DNA of 64,000 nt, taken from NCBI GenBank assembly GCA_016791445.1, contig JAEUMP010000016.1, forward strand, positions 62,001-126,000. The letters are read 5' to 3'. The DNA comes from Hyphomonadaceae bacterium (GTDB lineage Bacteria; Pseudomonadota; Alphaproteobacteria; Caulobacterales; Aquidulcibacteraceae). A model generated the notes under the pieces. It was not told the DNA's origin and ran no database searches. It saw only the letters and a program-made list of their open reading frames with translations. A program made the translations under genes and the position numbers. The first letter of the stretch is position 1. The number at the start of each line of letters is the position of its first letter. Below, piece after piece: positions 35,088-41,674 of this stretch.

Positions 35088-35279
35088 TCAGTCGTCTTCG
35101 ACTTCGATTTCGATGTCGGCCGCCCAGTAGACATAGTCGCCCACGACGGCGCGCACTTCGCAATCGTCCGTCTGGGGCGGCTCGATGAGCGCCGCGCCGT
35201 GGTCGGCGATCTCCTTGTCGACCGCTGCGCGGTCGATCTTCGTGACAAGCAGGACGGTCCGGACTTCCGACGATGACAT
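35088..35279 (-). CDS. Small acidic hypothetical protein
   Basis: A 63-residue product (start ATG 35279) with the pattern MSSSEVRTVLLVTKIDRAAV and an acidic tail IEIEVEDD. Regular hydrophobic spacing and a fit between the convergent DJ-1 gene (2 bp apart) and mmcB suggest a real small gene. I do not recognise the family. Confidence 0.5.
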   Translation of the reverse strand: MSSSEVRTVLLVTKIDRAAVDKEIADHGAALIEPPQTDDCEVRAVVGDYVYWAADIEIEVEDD

Positions 35280-35357
35280 GGCTCGCACTCCTTCATCACG
35301 CGTGCCATCGCGGGATCGTTTGAGTCGGGCCCCAAGTCCATGACCTGATGAAGAATT

Positions 35358-35816
35358 TCATGTGGGCGTGATGGTCTCCGGCAGCGGCGCGCCGAACAGG
35401 CGCGAGGCCGCCGCCCGCGCGAACGCCAGCGTCACCGCCTTGCGCCGCGCGCCGGCCAGCGGAAGTCGCGGCGCCTCACGGATGATTTCACCGCCGAAAC
35501 CGTCGGCGATGATGAGACCCGCCTCCTCGGGGATCATCACGCGGGGAAAGTCCTCGGTCACCGCGAAGTAGAAGGCGTCGCAGTAGTCCCGGTATTCGGG
35601 CCATTTGAAGTCGACGACGTAGTCCTCGACGCCGGATTTGGTTTCCACAATGACGATGTCGCCCTTCGGGCCGATGGCCGCCACGTCCGCACGGCGTCCG
35701 TTGCCGAGCGTAAGCTCGAGAACCGGGGCGTAGTTCCGATCGATCCAGAGACGCTGGACGCCCCGTGCGAGGGCGCGGGTGATTTCGGGGCGGCGGGCAT
35801 CCGGCGGGGTGGACAT
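35358..35816 (-). CDS. mmcB: MmcB family DNA repair protein
   Basis: The 152-residue product has the MmcB pattern: ITRALARGVQRLW, LELTLGNGRRADVAAIGPKGDIVIVETKSG (a PD-(D/E)XK-like core with D and ExK), FKWPEYRDYCDAFYFAV and an Arg-rich end. MmcB is an SOS-related, alphaproteobacteria-restricted DNA-damage factor described in Caulobacter. No clear LexA box was found upstream by eye. Its strand and place give no operon partner. Confidence 0.88.
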   Translation of the reverse strand: MSTPPDARRPEITRALARGVQRLWIDRNYAPVLELTLGNGRRADVAAIGPKGDIVIVETKSGVEDYVVDFKWPEYRDYCDAFYFAVTEDFPRVMIPEEAGLIIADGFGGEIIREAPRLPLAGARRKAVTLAFARAAASRLFGAPLPETITPT

Positions 35817-35896
35817 GGCCCCATCCTATACCGCCGGACGCGCTTGTGACCCGGTTTCCCGCGCCGCCCCGCCTATCGCCGACAGAGGGGTGAGCG

Positions 35897-36496
35897 ATGA
35901 GCCTTCAGTCCGTTTCCGCATCCGAGGCCCGCGCCGAGCGCGTCCTGTCCGTCCACACCTGGATCGCCGGCATCTGTGCGGTGCTCGTCGTCGTCGGCGG
36001 GATCAATGTCATGAGCGCGCAGTCGAATCCGCTGGCGCAGACGCCGACGCTTGCGCCCATCGCCGGCCAGATCGCGCGGACCGAAGTGGACATGTGCGCC
36101 TACAAGACCGGCGCGGTGCTCGGCATGGGCGGGACCTGCGGCGCGGGCGTCCGCTTCTGGGTGGCCGGCAGCAACGATCCGGTGGTGGCGACCACGCGCG
36201 CCGCGCCGATGCTCCAGCCCGCCTACATCCAGCCGGGCGGCTATGTCATGGGCATGGTCTCGCCGCGCTCGCTGGGCGCCTCGAGCGAGGCCTACATGCT
36301 CAGCGTCGATGGCAATCCGATCATACAGTACGGCTCCTTCAGCAAGCCGCCGGACCAGACCAACGATGCGCTGGCGATCCTGATGCTGCTGGCCGTGCCG
36401 GCGATCTTGTGGCCGTTCCATTTCAGCTTGCGGCGTGCGGCCCGCGCCCGCGCCGAGGTCCGCATCCGTTCGACGAGCGGCTGGGGCCAGGCCTGA
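35897..36496 (+). CDS. Hypothetical membrane-anchored protein, two helices
   Basis: The 199-residue product has helices at about residues 23-40 and 160-175, with an extracytoplasmic region between them that has two cysteines (MCAYKTG, GTCGAGV). ATG 35897 has GAGGGG upstream. I do not recognise a family. It ends at a shared terminator with the convergent diiron gene. Confidence 0.7.
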   Translation: MSLQSVSASEARAERVLSVHTWIAGICAVLVVVGGINVMSAQSNPLAQTPTLAPIAGQIARTEVDMCAYKTGAVLGMGGTCGAGVRFWVAGSNDPVVATTRAAPMLQPAYIQPGGYVMGMVSPRSLGASSEAYMLSVDGNPIIQYGSFSKPPDQTNDALAILMLLAVPAILWPFHFSLRRAARARAEVRIRSTSGWGQA

Positions 36497-36503
36497 AATC
36501 AAA

Positions 36504-36529
36504 CGGCCCCGACGTTTCCGCCGGGGCCG
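36504..36529. terminator. Bidirectional terminator hairpin
   Basis: CGGCCCCG (36504-36511) pairs with CGGGGCCG (36522-36529) around a 10-nt loop. It lies between the convergent stops at 36496 and 36554. An AAA run on the left gives a short T-tail for the minus-strand transcript. Confidence 0.75.
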
Positions 36530-36553
36530 CTCTTCATCCGGTTTCGAAGCGCC

Positions 36554-37705
36554 TTACTCCGCCGCGATCTTCGCGAGCGAGTTGGTGTCGACGCCGAAAT
36601 TGATCGTCTGCAGGTACTTGATGCCGTCCTCGGCGATGTCGTCGCCGACCATGCGGTCGCCTTCGGACTTCAGCTCGTCGAGATCGACGTACATGGCGTA
36701 GAAGGCCTTCGTGCGATCGGTGATGATGCCGGCATTGAGCAGCGTCTTCACGAGCACGCGGAAGATGTTGGTCGATTCCTTCATCTGCTCGCGGCGGGCG
36801 TCGTCGGTGGCGATCTCCTGGAACGCGGCCATCACCTTGTCCGGATCGAGGCCGAAGCGGGCGTAGATGTCACGCATCTGGTGCGGGGCGACGAGATTGA
36901 AGAGCAGCGTCTGGAAGCAGTGCGCGGCCCAGTTCTCGACGATCTCGTGCTCTTCCGGCGTCAGCTTCGGGATGGTGCGGTCCGCCCAGATCTTCCCGAA
37001 CTTGTGGTGGAAGGCTTCGTCCGTCATCACCAGCTGCATCAGCTTCTTGGCGAGCGGATCGTTGGTGCGCTGATAGAACGTCGCGAAGGCGCCCATGGCG
37101 AGGCCCTCGACCAGCATCTGCATGCCGACGATCTTCTTGTAGACTTCCGGCGCGTGGACGATCTCGACGAGGAGATCCTTCAGCACCTGGCCGCACGGCA
37201 GCGGCGAGCCCCAGCGCGTCTTGATGTACTTCGCGAAGGCGGTGACGTGACGGCCCTCTTCGCGGCACTGGTTGGCGGCGTATTCCTGCGCGCCGGGATC
37301 GCGCAGCACGTGGCAGAGCGAGGCGGAGAGGTTCAGCGCGCCCTGCTCCCCGTGCAGGATGGCCGAAAGCTGCCAGCGCATCATTTCGTTCTTGAAGCGC
37401 GTGCGCTCACGCGGCTTGTCGGCGAAATGGTTCTGCACGTAGTCGGTCTGCATGGCCGGGACGAGTTCGTCCGGCATCATGTCCTGCGTATCGAGATCCC
37501 ACGGCTCGGCGTCGAAATCGATGTACCGCTTGTCCATCGGGTCCCAGAAATGGTCGTGGGTCGCCGAGATGATCTTGTCGAAGGCGCCCGAGCGATTCAT
37601 GTGCCGGTCGATCTCGAGCATGGCCGCGAAATCGGTCGGCGCGACCGCGTCGTAGACCTCGTCCTTCGTGATCTGGCGGATTGGGGTTTGGGCGCCGTCG
37701 GCCAT
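36554..37705 (-). CDS. Ferritin-like diiron protein
   Basis: The 383-residue product has a four-helix diiron ligand set: E120 (HGEQG), E150 with H153 (EEGRH), E200 (VEGLA) and E230 with H233 (DEAFHH). This pattern is that of carboxylate-bridged diiron oxygenases in the ferritin-like superfamily. The substrate is unknown. ATG 37705 has a GGAGGA site upstream. It stands alone between a terminator and a repeat-bearing gap, so context does not help. Confidence 0.85.
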   Translation of the reverse strand: MADGAQTPIRQITKDEVYDAVAPTDFAAMLEIDRHMNRSGAFDKIISATHDHFWDPMDKRYIDFDAEPWDLDTQDMMPDELVPAMQTDYVQNHFADKPRERTRFKNEMMRWQLSAILHGEQGALNLSASLCHVLRDPGAQEYAANQCREEGRHVTAFAKYIKTRWGSPLPCGQVLKDLLVEIVHAPEVYKKIVGMQMLVEGLAMGAFATFYQRTNDPLAKKLMQLVMTDEAFHHKFGKIWADRTIPKLTPEEHEIVENWAAHCFQTLLFNLVAPHQMRDIYARFGLDPDKVMAAFQEIATDDARREQMKESTNIFRVLVKTLLNAGIITDRTKAFYAMYVDLDELKSEGDRMVGDDIAEDGIKYLQTINFGVDTNSLAKIAAE

Positions 37706-37884
37706 GAAGTCCTCCCGGGAAATCGGTTCGCGAACGTCTTCGGGCGGTCTTTCCACCGCCTCTCATGGGGGAAACTAGAACGGGATCGTTCAGCAATCAA
37801 TAAAAATGACGCGGGCGTCAGATATTTTCGCGGTAACGATTTTGGGAGGGGGATGGCCGGGGGAAAAGAGCCGGTATCCGGGCC

Positions 37885-37976
37885 GGACCGCGCACCTCCC
37901 GGTGCGCATCCGCTTGACCGTCCAAACGCCGGCGTCCGTCACGATACGCCCATGCGCACCGGGAGGTGCGCGGTCC
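37885..37976. repeat. 25-bp perfect inverted repeat pair with nested hairpins
   Basis: The 25-nt arm at 37885-37909 is the exact reverse complement of 37952-37976. Each arm is itself a hairpin: GCGCACC-TCCC-GGTGCGC on the left and GCGCACC-GGGA-GGTGCGC on the right. The arms are 42 bp apart. This REP-doublet layout is distinct in sequence from the other hairpin families in the window. Confidence 0.8.
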
Positions 37977-38004
37977 AGCCCGACCTTCGGCGCATGACTC
38001 AGCG

Positions 38005-38020
38005 CCCGCGGAATCGCGGG
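38005..38020 (-). terminator. Possible terminator hairpin of the minus-strand gene at 38049-38723
   Basis: CCCGCG (38005-38010) pairs with CGCGGG (38015-38020) around GAAT, about 29 bp after the stop. There is no good T-run, so the assignment is weak. Confidence 0.35.
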
Positions 38021-38048
38021 TTGGCCGGCGCCGGGCTCCCAAACCCCC

Positions 38049-38723
38049 TCATGACGAATCCAGCGCGTCGATGTGCCGGTCCATGAACCGCCTTGCGCAC
38101 CGCCGGATTTCGCGGTCCGCCAGCTCCCACACGTCCGCCATGTCCCCGCACCAGTCGCGGCGGCCTTCGCGGGGCGGCCGCTTCGGCGGCTTCCAGCCGG
38201 TGTGCAGCCAGCGGCGCTGCATGCGCCGGGCGATGACCATGGCCGCGCGCTCCGGCGCGACGACGACGCGGCGCAGCGTCTCGAGCTTGCGCGCGAGCAT
38301 GCGCATCACGTCGCGATCGCCGCGCGGCGGCGCGGTCGCGCCCTCGCGGACGCGGCGCAGACCGACATGCGGCAAGCGTGCGAACGCAAGGCGCCAGGTT
38401 TCGGGATCGGTGCGCAATTCGCGCTTCGCGGGGCGCGGGACCGTGGGACGCGGCGCGCGCGCTTTCGGCGGCGCGATCGTCTCCACGAAACTCGCCGCCA
38501 GCGCGAGCGCCCACAGCAGGATCTTCTCCAGCCGACGCAATTTCACCAGCGCATAGGGCGCCCACGTTTCGAGGCGATTGGCCTGCGCCACCTTCTGCGG
38601 ATCGCCGTGGCGATCGCGAAACGCGCCCCACGCACCACGCACCGTGCGCAGATAGAGCGCGATCTGACGCCGGAAGAAATCCGGGATGTTGAAAGTCGGG
38701 CCGTCGAAACCGTCCAAGTCCAT
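38049..38723 (-). CDS. Hypothetical Arg-rich protein
   Basis: The 224-residue product is very basic in its second half (RRWLHTGWKPPKRPP). It has one hydrophobic stretch (ILLWALALAASFVETI) in the middle. The N terminus (MDLDGFDGPTFNIPDFFRRQ) is acidic then amphipathic. ATG 38723 has AAGGAGGG upstream. I do not recognise the family; Caulobacterales-type proteins with this mix exist but have no known role. Confidence 0.65.
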   Translation of the reverse strand: MDLDGFDGPTFNIPDFFRRQIALYLRTVRGAWGAFRDRHGDPQKVAQANRLETWAPYALVKLRRLEKILLWALALAASFVETIAPPKARAPRPTVPRPAKRELRTDPETWRLAFARLPHVGLRRVREGATAPPRGDRDVMRMLARKLETLRRVVVAPERAAMVIARRMQRRWLHTGWKPPKRPPREGRRDWCGDMADVWELADREIRRCARRFMDRHIDALDSS

Positions 38724-38927
38724 GTCGCCCTCCTTTCCTTCTCGTGCGGGCGAAGGGAGAGTGGCCGAGGCTTTGACCCGGTCGGATTGTTTTCGTGATT
38801 TTTCTTCAGCGCGCGCGTGAAAGCGTTGCGCGCCATGAAAAGAATTTTGCGGGCGCGCGCAACAGCGAGGGACGAACAAGTCCGCAATCCCCCTAATAGA
38901 CTGTAATGTTCGCCGGTGACGGCGTTT

Positions 38928-39692
38928 CTACGCCACCCGCTCGTCGACAAGCTCCCGGTAGGCGCGCCAGCTGGCGAGGCCGAGCCACGGGAAGATCAGC
39001 GTGAAGCCGAGAAAGCCGGTCATCGCCGCCGCGATGAGGAAGAACACGATCAACACCGCCCACAGCAACAGCGGCGCGAAGTTCTGCGACACCGCGCCGA
39101 AACTTGTCGCCACCGCCTGGAAGACATTGCTCCGTCGATCCAGCAACATCGGCGCAGCCACCACTACGAGGCAGTAAGTGAAGAACGCCATCACGCCGCC
39201 GACGATGGAACCGCTGATCAGCATCGTGTGGCCCTCCTTCGTCGCCACGGCGAAGGTCACGAATTCCTCGACGGTGCGGTGCAGACGCCATGTCGAGAGG
39301 CCGTAGACGATCTGCGCGAAGCGGCTCCAGAGGAAGTAGATCAGCAGCAGCGCGAGGCCGAGATAGGCGATGTCCTGACGCAGGGCGTCGCGCACGAAGA
39401 ACATGCGGCCGAGCGTCGGCTCGCCGCCGGATTCGATGGTACGGCCCGCCTCGTAGAGCCCCATCGCGAGCATCGGCGCGAGGAAGACGAAGCCGCAGGT
39501 GAGCGCGAGCACCCAGAAGGCGCCGTTGGTGACGACGATGCCCCAGCAGAGCGCAAGACTGACAAGGCCGAGCGCCAGTCCGTAGAGCATGAACGACAAG
39601 GGCGCCGCGCCGAAATCGCGCCAGCCGCCGGCGAGCCAGCGAAAGGGCGCGTCGACGCCCACCGTCCTGATGCTCGAAAACCCGCCCGCCAT
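38928..39692 (-). CDS. DUF2189 family integral membrane protein
   Basis: The 254-residue product has six hydrophobic helices. The family-type start (RTVGVDAPFRWLAGGWRDF) and LAMGLYEAGRTIESGGEPTLG fit DUF2189. It has no known function. ATG 39692 has GAGGGGG upstream. Confidence 0.82.
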   Translation of the reverse strand: MAGGFSSIRTVGVDAPFRWLAGGWRDFGAAPLSFMLYGLALGLVSLALCWGIVVTNGAFWVLALTCGFVFLAPMLAMGLYEAGRTIESGGEPTLGRMFFVRDALRQDIAYLGLALLLIYFLWSRFAQIVYGLSTWRLHRTVEEFVTFAVATKEGHTMLISGSIVGGVMAFFTYCLVVVAAPMLLDRRSNVFQAVATSFGAVSQNFAPLLLWAVLIVFFLIAAAMTGFLGFTLIFPWLGLASWRAYRELVDERVA

Positions 39693-39790
39693 CGCGCCGC
39701 CCCCTCGATTTTTCTGAACAAGGTAGCGTCCGCTGCCGACGACGCCTTGAGGCACGTCAAGACCGGCGACGGCGCGTTGGGTGAGCGTTC

Positions 39791-40150
39791 TCAGCCCTCA
39801 TTCCAAAGCTTGTCGTCGGCACGGATCGCTGCAACCGTCGCTTCCGCGCGCAACCTGGTATTCGCGCCAACACCCAGGCCCATGTTCTCGCTCTCGGCCC
39901 AGACCAGATATTCAGCCGCAGCAGCATCGCCTTCGTTCCGACGAACCATTCCCGCAGCTTTCAACAGGTAGCTGTCATATTCATCGGCAGCGGAGCTGTT
40001 CTCCCAACCGCCATCCATTCCGGCGAGGCCGATAGGATCCCAGCACCGCCAGCCGATGTCTCGGAGCCGCGAAAGCCTTATCTTTGGATGCTTGTTCACA
40101 CGTCGAATTTCTAATTCGCGCCAGCGTTCGTCAACGAGCGCTCCTGCCAA
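39791..40150 (-). CDS. Hypothetical protein with conserved DEYDSYL-type core
   Basis: A 119-residue product with a protein-like core: LRDIGWRCWDPIGL, DEYDSYLLKAAGMVRR, AEYLVWAESENMGLG. I recall this pattern from hypothetical proteins in other alphaproteobacteria but cannot name a domain. The start is uncertain: TTG 40150 is the longest form and no ATG occurs before residue 45. Codon use in this frame is less G/C-biased at the third position than in neighbours, which suggests transfer or relaxed selection. It is next to the hairpin repeats at 40198-40313. Confidence 0.6.
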   Translation of the reverse strand: MAGALVDERWRELEIRRVNKHPKIRLSRLRDIGWRCWDPIGLAGMDGGWENSSAADEYDSYLLKAAGMVRRNEGDAAAAEYLVWAESENMGLGVGANTRLRAEATVAAIRADDKLWNEG

Positions 40151-40197
40151 ACTCGGAAACGCTGCTCACCTTCTTCCGCCCGCTGCGCGTATGCCCT

Positions 40198-40313
40198 TCT
40201 CCCCCTGTAAGGGGGAGACCGAGAGGGGGTTGGTCGCGCAGCGCTCCCAATATGCAGAACATGGCGTACCGGAACCGCCGGCCCCCCTCCAGCCTCCCCC
40301 TTTCAGGGGGAGG
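40198..40313. repeat. Pair of CTCCCCC hairpin repeats
   Basis: TCTCCCCC/GGGGGAGA (40198-40205 with 40211-40218) and CCTCCCCC/GGGGGAGG (40293-40300 with 40306-40313) are two strong hairpins bounding about 75 bp. Inner blocks GAGAGGGGG (40221-40229) and CCCCCCTCC (40282-40290) are inverted with respect to each other. The layout matches the BIME-like unit at 12751-12896. Confidence 0.65.
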
Positions 40314-40328
40314 AAAGTTCGCGAAATC

Positions 40329-41570
40329 TCAAACACCCAAATCGACCGGCAGGTCCTTCCAGCCGTTGATGAAGTTCGAGCGCACGCGGCGGCCCTCCCC
40401 CACCGGCTTCAGGTTCGGCAGGCGCGCGAACAATTCCTCGAAGGCGATGCGGATCTGCAGCTCCGCGAGGCGCTGGCCGAGGCACACATGCTGGCCCGTG
40501 CCGAAGCCGAGATGCTTGGGGACTGAAGGATCTTCGAAGCGGTCGATGCGGAACACGAAGGGATCGGCATAGACGCTCTCGTCGCGATTGCCGGAGGCGT
40601 ACCACAGGATGACCTTGTCACCCTTGCGGATCGTCTTGCCGCCGAGTTCGACGTCCTTCGTCGCGGTGCGGCGCATGTGATGCACGGGGCTGACCCAGCG
40701 CACGAACTCGCCGGCGCCGGTTTTCAGGAGCGCGGGGTTCGCCATCGCCTTCGCGCGTTCGGACGGAAACTCGTGCAGCGCCTTCAGTCCGCCGGTGATG
40801 GAATTGCGCGTGGTCTCGTTGCCCGCGACCACGAGAAGGATGAACGTCGCGAGGAATTTGCCCGGCGCCATCGGCGCGCCGTCGACCTGCGTGTGCGCGA
40901 GCATGGAGATGAGATCGTCGCCCGGCGCCTTCAGCCGCTCCTCGCGCAGGCCGAAGGAATACATCATCATCTCGCCGATCTTCTGCTGGACGTAGTCCTC
41001 GCTCGGCCTGAGTTCGGGATCTTCCTCGGCGACGATGGCGTTCGACCATTCGAAAAGCTTGTCGCCGTCCTCCATCGACACGCCGAACAATTCCGCCAGC
41101 GTCTGGATCGCGAACGGCGCGGCGAAACCATCGACGAAATCCACCGGCTGCTTTCCGCCCGCCTCCCACTGCGCGACGAGCCGCTCGATCAGCGCGACGC
41201 CGCGCGCGCGGATGCCCGCCTCCATCGCGGCGAGGCGCGGGGCCGTGAAGCCGGGCATCACCATGCGGCGATAGTGGAGATGCTCCGGCGGATCCATGGA
41301 GATCATCGAGGTCTCGACCGCCTCGTTCGCCACGTCCTCGTCGAAGATGCGGTGGCCGCCGTTGGCGCGCGCCGAGGAGAACGTCACGGGATCCGTGGAC
41401 ACGCGCACGATGTCGGCGTGGCGCGTGACCGACCAGAAGCCCGGCCCGTCGTCCTCTTCGTTCCAGTGCACCGGATCGTGGGCGCGCAGCCACGTCATCG
41501 CCTCGTGCGGCACGGCGGGCACGTACTGGATGCTGTCCTTCAGATCGATCGCGCGCGGCGCAGCGGTCAT
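40329..41570 (-). CDS. Cytochrome P450
   Basis: The 413-residue soluble P450 has the I-helix VVAGNETTRNS (acid-alcohol pair replaced by E-T), the ExxR motif EFVRW, and the heme loop FGTGQHVCLGQRLA with Cys363 as thiolate ligand. The early HLHYRRMVMPGF is the C-helix. The MDPPEH motif and length are those of bacterial CYP families acting on steroids, terpenes or fatty acids. No ferredoxin gene is next to it. ATG 41570 has GGAGGAAG upstream. Confidence 0.93.
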   Translation of the reverse strand: MTAAPRAIDLKDSIQYVPAVPHEAMTWLRAHDPVHWNEEDDGPGFWSVTRHADIVRVSTDPVTFSSARANGGHRIFDEDVANEAVETSMISMDPPEHLHYRRMVMPGFTAPRLAAMEAGIRARGVALIERLVAQWEAGGKQPVDFVDGFAAPFAIQTLAELFGVSMEDGDKLFEWSNAIVAEEDPELRPSEDYVQQKIGEMMMYSFGLREERLKAPGDDLISMLAHTQVDGAPMAPGKFLATFILLVVAGNETTRNSITGGLKALHEFPSERAKAMANPALLKTGAGEFVRWVSPVHHMRRTATKDVELGGKTIRKGDKVILWYASGNRDESVYADPFVFRIDRFEDPSVPKHLGFGTGQHVCLGQRLAELQIRIAFEELFARLPNLKPVGEGRRVRSNFINGWKDLPVDLGV

Positions 41571-41622
41571 GTCTTCCTCCGTCCGCGCCATGTGACGAAG
41601 GTGACGCAGGCGCCGTCAAATG

Positions 41623-41652
41623 AAAACGCCCGCGACCGTGGGGCCGCGGGCG
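41623..41652 (-). terminator. Intrinsic terminator of the RTX gene
   Basis: CGCCCGCG (41645-41652 read on the minus strand) pairs with CGCGGGCG (41627-41634) and is followed by TTTTCA. It lies 23 bp after the RTX stop codon. Confidence 0.75.
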
Positions 41653-41674
41653 CTCGTTCAGAAGTCGCGCCGGC

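Larger units (their letters stand above)
37706..38048. other. 343-bp gap holding a palindromic repeat doublet
   Basis: No gene is seen. The part next to the diiron gene start (37780-37850) is AT-richer and should hold its promoter. The rest is filled by the inverted repeat at 37885-37976 and a small hairpin at 38005-38020. Confidence 0.55.
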
